A DNA stretch of 64,000 nucleotides from Kalaharituber pfeilii (GCA_015179045.1 WHUZ01000011.1:124001-188000), one strand, 5' to 3'. Shown: positions 36,417 to 46,592, counted from the first letter of the stretch. A program made the numbers and translations. The notes: generated by a model not told the origin, from the sequence alone.

Positions 36417-37847
36417 ATGGCCTGTCTCGTGACAATGGGCCGTCGCTACGCACTTCTCATTCTTTGCTGGCTTTTCACACTCGCTTGCTCGGCGTCAGGA
36501 GAGCGAACCCCTTCTCAGCAGTTGAATGCACCTCCGGTCTTTCAAACACATCCAATACCAAACTACGATGAGAACCTCTGGTGCAACACACCTGGATCGG
36601 ACGCATTATCTGGTCCTCTCACTCGTGCAGGCCTGCTCTTGTTGGCAGTGGCACTTCTGCTGTCGAGGCTTTTTGCCCCCACGGCACAGCCGTTGGTCAT
36701 TACAGTCGCTTCAACGATAATTTGCGTGCTTAGCAGTATCCTTCTAACCCATGCTCACATCGATAATCAAACTACGCCCGGGGAACATCCTCTGGCTTTG
36801 GAATTGTTCCTTTTGGCCTTACCTTCATGGCTTATTCTGCTCTGTACAAGCCCTTTGAGGGTCCCATCTCTAATCACTAGCCTCAACACTGGTGCAGCAT
36901 TGACAGCTTTTGGTCTCCAAACACTTGCCATATTCTTACTTAGCTCTACGCAAGTCTACCTATCAGCCACCGAGAATCGTTATATCGGCATGGATACGAG
37001 GCATTATGAGCTTACGAGAAACAGAAATTCGGATTTAAAGAGGGTTTATGATAGCCCAACACAAGAGTATGTATTTCAAGGGGAGAATTTATGTGGTCGG
37101 CGTGCAACATTTGGGACGACAAAGATACATCTCGATAGCCCTCATTGGAATAACTTCATGATCGTTTGGGCTGTTATAGCTATGGTCATTTGGATCATTT
37201 TTGCAATCCTGTGGTGTATCAGGATGCTGAAATATCACTTTTATATTCGAAATTCATCCAACAACCAGTATCCAACATGCTTTATGGTAAAAAGCAAGAT
37301 CGAAATCAAGGATTCGTTCCCAGCGATTGCGCAGCTTCACACACTCTTCAGAGACGGCGAAATTCCGGCGCGAACACCAGTCCTTCCCGAGAAACTCAAG
37401 GACCTAGAGCTGGGACTTAGTACAACGAGAGTTGGCAAATTTTGCCGCTACAAACTCAACTTTCAATTCCCCGTTCTTAGCAGGCTGGCAGCACACTTGG
37501 AATTCTACTATGGGCTGGCCAATCCCGTTAACCTTCCCTACTTTGCAATGCTTCTGAGGCTTATCTTGTTCGTACTCGTTGTGCAAAGCACTGAAAGTAC
37601 CATATTGGATTGGAACATCCTCTTTGGTGTCGGGCCTGGAATTCCTGGCAAAGAAGGAGACTTTTCAGCCAACATGGGATACGTCAGTGGGATGGTAGAG
37701 CGAGGTGGAGGCCTCGTACTGGCAACCGGTGCCCTGAGTATCCTTCACGTTATGAATAGCTGGATTGGGGAGAAAGGTTATTGGAGAATAGTAGGTAAGA
37801 TTTCAGATCGAATTATAGCTGATAGAGGACGGAAGGTACAATTATAG
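36417..37847 (+). CDS. Polytopic membrane protein of unknown function, 476 aa
   Basis: A single uninterrupted frame encodes 476 residues. An N-terminal hydrophobic stretch (residues 8-25, ending in ACSASGER) could be a signal peptide. A lumenal or extracellular segment with several cysteines follows. Predicted membrane segments by eye are at about 70-88, 94-112, 127-145, 157-180, 247-268, 375-392 and 433-446. Between the fourth and fifth lies a hydrophilic loop of about 65 residues that contains a GENLCG motif. A longer soluble region lies between residues 270 and 370. I recognise no family. A second ATG at codon 7 is an alternative start. A GTAAG at 37796 could be a donor for a short 3' intron that would change the last ~20 residues. 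Codon use and length argue for a real gene. Its neighbours are transposon debris, so they give no functional hint. Confidence 0.8.
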   Translation: MACLVTMGRRYALLILCWLFTLACSASGERTPSQQLNAPPVFQTHPIPNYDENLWCNTPGSDALSGPLTRAGLLLLAVALLLSRLFAPTAQPLVITVASTIICVLSSILLTHAHIDNQTTPGEHPLALELFLLALPSWLILLCTSPLRVPSLITSLNTGAALTAFGLQTLAIFLLSSTQVYLSATENRYIGMDTRHYELTRNRNSDLKRVYDSPTQEYVFQGENLCGRRATFGTTKIHLDSPHWNNFMIVWAVIAMVIWIIFAILWCIRMLKYHFYIRNSSNNQYPTCFMVKSKIEIKDSFPAIAQLHTLFRDGEIPARTPVLPEKLKDLELGLSTTRVGKFCRYKLNFQFPVLSRLAAHLEFYYGLANPVNLPYFAMLLRLILFVLVVQSTESTILDWNILFGVGPGIPGKEGDFSANMGYVSGMVERGGGLVLATGALSILHVMNSWIGEKGYWRIVGKISDRIIADRGRKVQL

Positions 37848-38414
37848 GAGGCCTTCTTTGGTAACCATTTGGGGAATGGTTTCCTGAGCGCACTACCTGC
37901 CTTATATCTTTGAACCAGAGTCATTATGTTCAGCTGCAGCTGTTGTTGCAAAATTGTGGTTTATCCTTTAACTTCAGTTTGTCTTATTCTAGGCAGATCC
38001 GGTTGCTTTTTCGGTGCTTCTTGGCTTTCTAATTGTCTTCATTGTCTGCGGGGGCGGGAAGAAAGGTCGAGAATTTATATATGACGGTACTTAGCGAACA
38101 TCTTATTTCATTGTTTGTCAGTTTTTGTACTTTAATGGGTTTGACAAATCTTGTTGTAATGTTGGAGCTTTGTATGACTCCGAATTTCGATCTCAATGTC
38201 AGCATGTCTGTTGTTCTTAGGTTCAATTCGCAACCATTATCCAGTTATGTTCATGACATAGGTTGATCGTCGACGCATAAGCCAGTATCCAAAATGCCGA
38301 ATGTGCATAGGATTATCTCGTTGCAGTGAGAGCTACCGTGCAAACAGATTACAAGCAGTCTTCAAGCCCTCAAGCTCAAACGCACACCAGTTACAAAACC
38401 GCTAGATAGCATGC
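37848..38414. other. 3' flank of the membrane-protein gene; no further gene seen
   Basis: T-rich sequence follows the stop codon and presumably carries the 3' UTR. Open frames reach at most about 77 codons with no recognisable motif. Confidence 0.5.
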
Positions 38415-38438
38415 GAGGTCCGCACGCGCGGACGGGCC

Positions 38439-38484
<46 letters not shown>

Positions 38485-38828
38485 TATCATGCATGCCGCC
38501 CGTTGGGCTATGGCGAGACGGGCAAGAGTGCAGATGCTGCGGGGAAGAAGCGGAGACTGCACCGCACTTATGGAACAGATGCCAGGTGTGGAGGGAAAGA
38601 TGGCCAGGAGGACTACATAGAGGCACTGACACCCCACCAGAGGGGGGCGAGGGGGGGAGACCCGTTGAGGGAACTGATGAAATGGGCGGGACGCTAGGGG
38701 GTTTATCTTACGCGGGCTAGTTTTCTTTACATTCTTCCTTTCCGTTTCTTCCCTTTACATTTTTCTTTTCCGTCTGTCCCCTATGTACTTAAAATCGTCA
38801 TAGCCCCCAGGGCGGCACGCGATCAATG

Positions 38829-38859
<31 letters not shown>

Positions 38860-38875
38860 AAGAGGTCCGCACGCG
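38415..38875 (+). mobile_element. 5'-truncated LINE copy with poly(A) and 14-bp target duplication (family A)
   Basis: The direct repeat GAGGTCCGCACGCG (38415-38428 and 38862-38875) brackets the copy. It encodes the C-terminal zinc knuckle of a non-LTR reverse transcriptase, CRCCGEEAETAPHLWNRC (C-x2-C, then H-x4-C), followed by about 60 further residues to a stop. An untranslated pyrimidine-rich segment comes next, then CATAGCCCCCAGGGCGGCAC, GCGATCAATGATATATT and an A-run of over 20. The arrangement resembles fungal Tad1-like LINEs. A second LINE tail is nested inside at 38443-38517. Confidence 0.88.
38432..38528 (-). mobile_element. Nested LINE 3'-end insertion inside another LINE copy
   Basis: The insert is 38443-38517 (75 bp), flanked by ACGGGCCAGAG and ACGGGCAAGAG (one mismatch, 11 bp). 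On the minus strand it consists of CTCGCCATAGCCCAACGGGC, GGCATGCATGATAAAATT and an A-run of about 36. It interrupts the coding part of the outer LINE just upstream of its zinc knuckle, so it is younger than the outer copy. Confidence 0.85.
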
Positions 38876-39225
38876 AATACTGGTATCATGAGCGAGGTGC
38901 ATACAATTCAGCAACGTAACTGCCCAGCCTCAAACCAGACTTATCACTAAGTGCGTTGACTAAATACCCCGCCATGCGTCCGAGCCAGAGGCAGTGCAGT
39001 CAGATTGGATATAGATATTTGCATCCAGACAGATCTTGCTAACTCACAAAACTAGGTATATATCTAACAAAAGTAAGCATACAGGTATACAAACCAAACT
39101 ATGTACACATTCCCCCTGGCAGGGCTACGCTAATCTCTACAGCCACTCTCGCCACCCTCCCAACACCCTTGCCCCGCCTCCACCTTCTCCGCCATTTCCT
39201 CCAATCACTCCCTCCTCCCATTCCT
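38876..39225. other. No gene seen
   Basis: Short interval between the LINE copy and the decayed dehydrogenase. It contains C-rich and A-rich low-complexity patches. It may include the original 3' flank of the minus-strand dehydrogenase. Confidence 0.5.
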
Positions 39226-39229
39226 AATC

Positions 39230-40115
39230 ACCTCCATCTGTACCGTTTTACTCTCCCCCTTCACAGCCCCTTGCCATTTCCTCCACACGTTGCCGCATAC
39301 AATAACCTCCTTCTGACACTCTCCGGAGTGTTTGCCGGTCTGTCACCCCGCTCTTGCCCTAACGTCTTGGTCATAGGAGTCTTTGTGAGCCACGGTGCAA
39401 CGAGGTTGATGCGCATGGGCCCGTCGGACCAGAGCAGGTACTGGGAGCGGAGCGAGCGAATGAGGCCAAGAACATCGTATTTAACGGCTGTGTAGGCCCA
39501 TAGACGGGGGTTTCGAGGTAAGAGGCGGCAGGGCCGGTGAGAGCGAGCGAGCCGGTAGACAAATCGGAGGGATGGTTGAGGAAATGGTGGGTGGCAAGTT
39601 TGGTTGCTTCGCATTAAGCACGCGTCAGCAGCACTGCAGGATGAACCGGCTGAACAGGTTTACCCTGAAAACGCACAGGTAGACATGGCAATCATGTACT
39701 CAAACACCAGCAATGACAAGCACAAGGTCAATTTTTCCAAAGCGTTTCACGGCCGTACTGGAGAACTGGACTTCAGAAGCCCAGGAGGAGGCGTCACAGT
39801 GTTGGAGAGGACTCGGGGAGAAGATGGGGCGCTGGAGCGGAATGAGGGGACCTGGCAGGAGCCCACGAGCAGGTTGATGTCGCCGATGAGAACATTGGCA
39901 GCGTGAGCTGTAGGTGAGTGGTTTTTTTTTTTTTTTTTTTTTTTTTCACGTGACCCCGCTTGCAGCTGTCCGCCATGGCAGGGCAGGTGAGTGGTTAGAT
40001 ATGAGAAAGGCGGGTGAGACTGGGGATGAATAAGAGGCCGGATGTACCATACACACGGGCAGCGGCTTAGCCTATCCCGGTGAACCCGCCGGTGATGAGT
40101 ACCGCCTTGCGAGAA
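39230..40115 (-). pseudogene. Broken short-chain dehydrogenase/reductase, copy 1
   Basis: An intact member would be a soluble NAD(P)-dependent oxidoreductase. Minus-strand fragments follow the family order. The first is KAVLITGGFTGIG, a glycine-rich cofactor site of the TGxxxGIG type, followed at once by a stop. Next comes an RFGKIDLVLVIAGV segment equivalent to the NAG region, then ALTGPAASYLETPVYG. AYTAVKYDVLGLIRSLRSQY holds the catalytic YxxxK, and RINLVAPWLTKTPMT follows. These lie in at least three frames with stops between them. A family-B retroposon is inserted at 39924-39984. The gene is dead. It resembles the second relic about 1.5 kb downstream in plus-strand coordinates, but the two are clearly diverged. 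Confidence 0.82.
39912..39996 (-). mobile_element. Micro-retroposon, family B, copy 2 (in dehydrogenase relic)
   Basis: The insert 39924-39984 (61 bp) is flanked by AGGTGAGTGGTT (39912-39923 and 39985-39996). The minus-strand body begins GCCCTGCCATGGCGGACAGC and continues TGCAAGCGGGGTCACGTG, followed directly by a run of about 24 A. The 5' boundary is the same as in copies 1 and 3. Confidence 0.87.
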
Positions 40116-40900
40116 AGCCGTAGGTGGAGAGGCCGATGTCGGTCGCTTTGTGCGCAGGTTCACGGTAGGCTGTCGGTTGAGCAATGGACCACGAAGGAAG
40201 GAGGAGCGAGTGAGAAGGCCAATCAGGAGGTATAGAACACGGGCCGATATCGTGCGGCAGATCTGGACCCTTGGCCACTAAGGTAGATCCCAAGCAGTAT
40301 TCCTGGAGCCCGGGACCGTGACCAGGCCCCGGCCCATTAATTGCTATCCGATCGTTCGCGACATCGATATCCCCAGTCACCAGGCCGGCCCATGGTCATT
40401 AGCTGCAACCCCCTACTAGCAGACACTCTTCTGTTTGGCTTGTCCAGCTGACGATGACCTCCGGTTTATTTCCAACGCGCTAATCCGGCTCTACATCGCA
40501 AGGACCTACCCGCAAGCTCCAAACCGCAGCCGGCCGCGCCGGCACCATCCCACGGCATCTCTCGTGCCCGTCGCCCAGCCGGCCGGCCCGCCGAACATAC
40601 CAAGTCACCTCCTAGCAGATATCTTCTGACGAGGGATCCAGACTGCTCAAACTCACCATTACTACATACAAGTACTTGATCACCGACGCCATGGCGCCAC
40701 ATGCACTGCACGTGGGCTACTGTGCACGCAAAACACAAAAGCAGTACCGTGGCCCTGACATGTCCCCACATCCCCGCTGCCGACATCCGACGCCTCTCGC
40801 TTAGCGGAGCCGTGCAAATCGCTTGCGCCACCACCACGCGGCGCTGGGGGTATGAAGTCATATGATATGCAACACAAGATTGGCCAATGGGTCATGGCGT
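40116..40900. promoter_or_regulatory. GC-rich, CpG-rich flank upstream of the dehydrogenase relic
   Basis: This stretch lies 5' of the minus-strand dehydrogenase relic and is clearly richer in CG dinucleotides than its surroundings, especially at 40500-40600. Many overlapping open frames reflect GC content. By position it resembles the GC-rich flanks upstream of the Opi1 and zinc-finger genes, so it may be a former promoter island. Function is inference. Confidence 0.35.
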
Positions 40901-41587
40901 AAATGTAGTGCTAGACCACGTGCGGTAAGTACGCCGATAGCTAACTACTTTCGTCTCACAAGGGGCACGACGTGTTAACATATTGCAAAGATATCGATAC
41001 GAACTCATGGTACAGCCGAAAATTGGCCAGTCGGCCTAAGAGTTATAGCTCGTGTTGCTTCATTTTCTCTACATCTGTTGTAGGCTTGGTCAGCTGGTGC
41101 ATTGGAACAAACACGACAGAGTCAGGGCGGGACTTTAAGTAGCTCGCAGATAAATCAGCAGCTATGCGTGCTTACATGTAATGACATAAGTATACGTAAG
41201 TATACATATGTACTCTCGTACCACATACATACTTGTTGTGTACATACCTATTTCGTTTACCCTCCTGGAAACATACAAAACTAGATCCACTCGCAGCGAT
41301 CAACTTGGATCAAGCATAGAAATGCGAGTTAAGAGACCAAATTTGGTATATGTAACGGTTCATAAGGCCACCATAAGCGGTACTCCTGGTAGGAACCATC
41401 CTTCCCATTCGCAAGGCAGCTACTATGCCTTCTCCCACCCAGAAAGCCCTCCCTCGAGGCGGGACCCTATCGCCCTTCAAGCTCTACTTTCCCTGCCCCA
41501 ATACCATACATCTTCATCCACAAGGCCCCTCGCGCCGCCCCACTTTACCACCTCTGCCTCTCACTTATATACTCCGGCTGCGCCCTA
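40901..41587. other. No supported gene
   Basis: AT-richer stretch with repeated GTATA/TACATA motifs near 41180-41270, then a pyrimidine-rich part. An open frame of 127 codons at 41208-41591 lacks domains and ends in low-complexity Pro/Ser/Thr-rich sequence. Confidence 0.45.
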
Positions 41588-41599
41588 TTAATACACATT

Positions 41600-42480
41600 C
41601 CCCTGCCTAGCCTCCGCGCACACCCCATTCCCATTCTCGTGCTCCCCGCCGGGCAGAAACGAATCGTATACCTTCATAAGCGTCGACATGGGCATCAGAT
41701 GCTCCTTAGGCCACGCGGCCAGTGCCCGCGGGGTGATTTTGGTATGCACGAAGGCAGGACGAAGAGCGTTAATGATGTGGTGGCCTTTGCAGGTCAAAAG
41801 CGAGCTGCAGTGTTGGAATTGCTGAGGGCGCGGGTCAGGCCGATAAGCTGTTCCTTCAATCCATAGAATTTAGCCAACTGCTGACGTGTCCTGCCTTATG
41901 GAAGGGAGTAAAGAGAAACATCAGAGTTATTTGGGGTTATCCTACCCCATGCGTCGCCGCGCAATATAACGGCTGCTCCGGCCGTCATGCAAATAATCCC
42001 CGCGGCAATGCTCGCTATCACGATCCTCCCCGCCACCTCTGCTTCTCTCGGTTCCTTTTTCCTAAAATAGTGCATCGCAAGCCACACAGACTCCACAGAC
42101 ACCATCCATATCGGCCCTCCACGCCGACAAGTTTGGCTGCCTAATCACCTCCTCGTCAATCGCCTCATCGATCTTCTCGACACTATCAGTGTGGTACATC
42201 TCGAATCGGTAGTCGATACCCGCGTTCGCAACAAGGACGCCCAGACGGCCCATCTTTTGGAGGTTGCACAGAAAAGGGCGACTTGGGAGTCCCGGAAGGT
42301 GGCGTCGGTGGGCGAAGAGTGCGCTGCAGCGTAGGTCGAAGGCCAGGGGCGAAGGAGGTGAGTTGAGATCGGCGAGGGAGACGTTATAGCCTTTCGTGAA
42401 AAGGTGCTGTGTGAGAGCATGCAAGGACGATCCCTGCGGATTCACCGGTGCCGATGACGACTGGAGGGCTGGAGGGGTCT
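41600..42480 (-). pseudogene. Broken short-chain dehydrogenase/reductase, copy 2
   Basis: Minus-strand fragments keep the family order. VVIGTGESAGI is the cofactor loop. LTQHLFTKGYNVSLADLN and LGVLVANAGIDYRFEMYHTD (NAG motif) follow. GRIVIASIAAGI comes next. KFYGLKEQLIGLTRAL gives the lysine side of the active site, its tyrosine apparently lost. INALRPAFVHTKI then precedes a C-terminal AWPKEHLMPMSTLMKVYDSF. The order resembles fungal enzymes related to 15-hydroxyprostaglandin dehydrogenase-type SDRs. Frame changes occur after the cofactor loop, after the NAG region and in the C-terminal third, so it is not functional as read. A GT-AG intron remnant may lie at about 41893-41943. A T-rich retroposon tail abuts the 5' end at 42481. 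Confidence 0.82.
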
Positions 42481-42562
42481 TTTTTTTTCATTTTTCATTT
42501 CTTTTCTTTTTTTCTTTTTTTAAAATCAGTGCTGGCTTGTAGCCTAATGGCTAGAGGGGCTT
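42469..42562 (-). mobile_element. Short retroposon tail of a third type (family C) at the dehydrogenase 5' end
   Basis: The minus strand reads GCCATTAGGCTACAAGCCAG then CACTGATTTTA, followed by an A-rich tail with interspersed G to about 42481. It is flanked by the imperfect repeats CTGGAGGGGTCT (42469-42480) and CTAGAGGGGCTT (42551-42562). The body can fold TAGCC with GGCTA. Only one copy is in the window, so the family is defined by analogy with A and B. Confidence 0.6.
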
Positions 42563-43040
42563 GGAGATGTGGTCATAATTAGCAGCTGTTGGGCCCGCAG
42601 CAAATAGTAAGGAGATGTAAAGTAAGGCAGACTGGAAATGCGTAACAGACAGCCAACTACTTCCACTTGACGTGCTTGTCATGCACCCATCTGTCTCAGC
42701 GTCCGGTGCCGTCGTTCAGACCTTGCAGACTGGCCCAAAGCCCCAATCGATTGTAATCCGTGGTAGGATTACGGCCCTTAATCATCTCCAGCCGGGGTAG
42801 AGCCTGTGCTAGGTCCATCGCACTATGACTGGCGCGGGACGGCCTCGAACCTCGAAGTAAATTAAACCCTACACACGCATTTATCAATGCTATCAGTATT
42901 CATAATCTCACGACGATTATGAAGTGGGACAGTGATGTTGCACATACCAGCAAGGTTATCATTTTTTCATAGTGTAAGCAAGGTAGTCCAGTCAGATTAC
43001 GAGTACATGTGGAATCCTGAAAGACACTGACATGTACTCC
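42563..43040. other. No supported gene
   Basis: A minus-strand frame of about 63 codons at 42696-42887 has a protein-like composition but no motif that I recognise. Nothing else was seen. Confidence 0.45.
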
Positions 43041-43041
43041 A

Positions 43042-43678
43042 CAGTCTCACCTTGCTATAACGAACGGCAAAAATTTGGCCATTTTTATTTGTTATAGCAA
43101 GGTTCCGTTATCATATTGAGTGGCAAATTAGGCAGAATTCTTGGCAGCTAAGTAGCAATCCTTCAGTGCTGAAGTTTCAGGAAATTAGAGCAATACGGTA
43201 GGCTTTGATTCCGCAGTTTTACTATTGAAGGAAATAACCGAGTAGGAATTACTGCAGCTACAAATTAGGAAAGAAAACATGGATTTGCAGATATCTATAT
43301 CAACATACTCAGAGAAAGATGTCTGCAAAATGTTGGGCATTGAGTAAGCTAGAGAAGCAACAAGTATGCAAAACGAGATTAGAGCCAAAACATCAAAAAG
43401 AAACCCTAGATGAGTTCCAAAAAGTATTTTGCAGATAAAGAGGTATGATACTAATATAATTATAATAAGTGGGGGACTCATAGTCGACAGTGGACAAATA
43501 CGTTGATCAGTCATGTATTTCATAGCTGCTTTTTGTTATAGCAAGAGTATCATAGTTTGTATGTGGATGAAAAAACTTCACTCCTAACTCATTTTCGTTT
43601 TATTGGTGGAATTTCGTTTTAGCAAGGGGCGTTTGAGTGCAAACAGGATGAAGGCGCTACTATAGCAAGGTAAGATTT
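43042..43678. mobile_element. TA-type MITE with CTTGCTATA-containing ends (~640 bp)
   Basis: The left end reads CAGTCTCACCTTGCTATAAC. The right end, complemented, reads AATCTTACCTTGCTATAG. Inverted and direct copies of TTATAGCAAG recur inside at about 43094, 43535 and 43618. It shares CTTGCTATA with the elements at 23.45 kb and 3.39 kb. There is no transposase frame. The exact right border and target duplication are not clean. Confidence 0.6.
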
Positions 43679-44520
43679 TAAATGTTGGTCTCAGCCTAAG
43701 GCATTTCATCTGTTGGTTCAACGTTACACTCCAAAGCCACCATCGCACGTGGGATCAACGGCTTGTGTGGAACCTCGTTTTCTGTATCCAACGTGCCTTG
43801 GTTCCTGGAGAAGTATGCTATGAATGTTCCCCACTATCACGTGATACCCCTCCCGATTATTGCTCCCGAAGTTAAATTCTAGATATCTCCGCTATGCTCA
43901 AACTGGGAATTGGCAACAAATTGTGGCACAATTAATAAAGCCCTGTCAACTCTTTGTTAAGTATTGCCGGATAATACGCCAACCTGCCAATCGCGCCCTG
44001 CAGGCTGCATCGAACTTCGTAGCTCCCGTATGGTTGGTATTATCATAGACTACCTACTGATGTGTAGTACACCTCGGCAAATGCTAGCGGGTTTAGCAAC
44101 GCGATTGGTCACGTATGGTAGAAAGAGCTTGCATCCACATCCTCATCCTATCATAATACCACGAGTAGATGCCGGCATCCGGCGCAGGAGAATAAGTGAC
44201 CTAATATTGTCAAGCTTGATCGCTTGGTCTTCGGATTATAGGCATAAATAACAATGCAGGAAAGCGGCGTAGGGATATTGAGAGGTGTATTTATAGGAGA
44301 GGATATATACCCCATAGCTATCCTCCAGTCCCCCCAGTCTCTGACGTGTTGAAATAAATTCACACAAATGAATGCTCTAAGCGCCTTCAATTTCAAGCTC
44401 CGTTCGATTTCTCGTTGAGTGCAACATCATCTATCTGCTGAATTGCTGCTGAGACGCCTGACTACCAAAACATGTTTCACTGGGCGGAAACCCAAAAGGA
44501 TGGATCAATCTCATCATTGT
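43679..44520. other. No supported gene
   Basis: Only short open frames. The final portion should be the former promoter of the homogentisate dioxygenase relic. Confidence 0.45.
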
Positions 44521-44524
44521 ATAG

Positions 44525-46139
44525 GCGCGCGAACGATCCATATCAATATCAACCTGGCTTTGGCAATCAGTATATCTCCCGACCTCTGTTGAGATTACTT
44601 TACTTTTTTTTGATTTTTTTTTGATTTTTTTTGATTTTTTGAATTCTAACGATACTCCTAGTTTCCAATCCGAAGTCATACCAGCAATTATCCTTAATGG
44701 GTAAAACTCCCCAAGAGTTGTTCCGTTCGGTCTTTATGCAGAGCAGATAACTGCCTTTGCATTTGTGGCTCCTCGTGCGGCAAATAAAAATACCTAGCTA
44801 TATCGCTATTGCCCACCAAGAATTTATACGTTCCCCACAAGTTATGTGCGATCATAGTAAAATAGTTCTTGAAACAGACTTCATTACCAGACAAACCGGA
44901 GACAGAATCTTGCTTTCTCCCTCTCAATCCCCGTGTTCATATCTCTCCCACTCAGCTGGCCTGGCATTCTGAAGAGCCAACAACGTTCGTTGATGGCATG
45001 CGGACTGTGGCGGGAGCAGGAGAACCAACACTTAGGGAGGGGGTGGTCAACCATATATATGTGCCAATATATCGATGAAAAATACCGCTTTCGTGAATTC
45101 CGATGATGAATTCATGTTTGTTCCAGAAAAAGGGCGCTGGATATCCAGACGGAATTTGGATACCTTTACGTACAACCGGGTGAAATTGCGGTGATTCAAA
45201 GGGAGATCAGATTCAAAGTAAATCTGTCAGATGGCCCATCCAGAGGATATTTGTTGGAATAATATGGCTCCTTTTGGGAAATCCTAGAACTGGGTCCTCT
45301 TGGTGCAAATGGACTTGCCAACCGAAGAGACTTCCTGACTCCTGTGACTAAAATAGATGATGTCAAGAGTTTAAAAGAGGACTGGGAAATTTTGTACAAG
45401 GTTGGAGGGAAATTCTTCAAAAAAGCGCTCAAGGCCACAGTCCTTTTGATGTTGTCGCCTGGCATGGAAGTTACGTATGTCCATTAGCATTCCCAATGAT
45501 ATCTCTAGGGGTTTCAACTCACCATAACGGCTCATAGATCCCGTACAAGTATGTTCTGACGAAATTCGTCAATGTTGGGTCTATTTCCGTTGACCACATT
45601 GACCCTCTATCTTCTGTGTGTTGACCGCAAAATATCGTGATTCGAATGCGCCTCTGGCAGACTTTCTAATATTCTGAACTTGTGGGTTTAATTTTACGGA
45701 GATTATGGTGGCCGTAGCAACGCCTTCAATCCTGGCAGTATAAGCTTTAAAACCGGAAGTATGTCCTTTGTAACATCTTCCAATCAGAACTTTCAATTGC
45801 TTTATCCCAAGACCGTTGAGTTTCAAAAAAAGCCCATCAAAAATCAACTGAATGCTCGTCCCTTGTTCGTTTCGGCTGCTAACATCCTACTTGAGTGACA
45901 CCTTACGGTGTAGCGTATCCACAATTCAAAGCCGCCTCCGAAGCCTCGCCACCAGTGATGCAAATCAGCCCTGGCTCCATCGCTTACATGTGTGAGAGCT
46001 CGAGGTTTCACAATTACGAACTGGGCTATGAACAGCAAGCAGAAACATGAACACGATCCAAAGAGGTGGGATGACTTGGTCGACAATTTCAGTGGCCCAT
46101 GTGGAGGAGATCGAGAGATTGCTGGGAAGGACACTATGA
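44525..46139 (+). pseudogene. Decayed homogentisate 1,2-dioxygenase
   Basis: An intact enzyme opens the ring of homogentisate in phenylalanine/tyrosine breakdown. Recognisable fragments on the plus strand include DPYQYQPGFGNQYISRP, SPQEL, FVAPRAANKN, DGMRTVAGAGEPTLREG, LGPLGANGLANRRDFLTPVT, KIDDVKSLKEDWEILYKVGG, PYKYVLTKFVNVGSISVDHI, FCVLTAK, FNPGSISF, and the C-terminal DDLVDNFS plus VEEIERLLGRTL before the TGA at 46137. They lie in all three frames with many stops. One stop (TAG, 44795-44797) replaces the expected Trp in NTWLYR. An intron with GT-AG borders is visible at about 45474-45537. A 10-bp-period T8GA repeat fills 44604-44642 where an early intron could be. The C-terminal third, which should hold the iron ligands, is the least preserved. 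It is dead beyond doubt. Confidence 0.9.
44604..44642. repeat. Tandem simple repeat, period 10 (TTTTTTTTGA)
   Basis: Four imperfect units of seven to nine T followed by GA lie inside the homogentisate dioxygenase relic, probably in a former intron. Confidence 0.75.
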
Positions 46140-46297
46140 AGCAGATTCAGTAAATGTAGCCTTATCAAGGGATATTGTTTAGTCGAGTTGGGTAATGTTC
46201 CAGAAGGACCCTTATCTTTTAGCCGCAATATGTGGTGCGTTGGTCCAAATCGGTTTCGAAACCGGCATCAGCAGCTGATGTGAGTCTACAGATGAGT

Positions 46298-46397
46298 TGT
46301 ATCATGCTGCATTTCGTACAACCAATTACGTAGGACATAACGACCGTTGTATCATGCTGCATTTCGTACAACCAATTACGTAGGACATAACGACCGT
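46298..46397. repeat. Exact tandem duplication, two 50-bp units
   Basis: Both units begin TGTATCATGCTGCATTTCGT, end CGACCGT and appear identical over 50 bp (46298-46347 and 46348-46397). Such identity in otherwise decayed DNA implies a recent event, or an assembly duplication. Confidence 0.9.
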
Positions 46398-46546
46398 AGT
46401 GACGAGAGCGACGAGTGACGGCGAAGTTTTTTTTTTTCGTGGGCCCTGGTGTTACATTTTTTTCCCACTATTATTCAACGTCTTTTTTTTGCTTTTGTCT
46501 TCCCTGCAGTTATTGCTCTGGAAGCTCAATTCACCGATCTGTTCCA

Positions 46547-46548
<2 letters not shown>

Positions 46549-46591
<43 letters not shown>
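46549..46591. repeat. AC microsatellite, about 21 units
   Basis: An uninterrupted AC run. Open frames across it consist of His-Thr repeats and are artefacts. Confidence 0.95.

Positions 46592-46592
<1 letters not shown>

Noticed and set aside
38362..38637. Lys-run and Phe-run peptides
   Set aside because: They are translations of the T/A tail of the nested LINE insertion.
40072..40861. Minus- and plus-strand frames of 60-130 codons
   Set aside because: GC-rich flank with several frames open at once and no recognisable domains.
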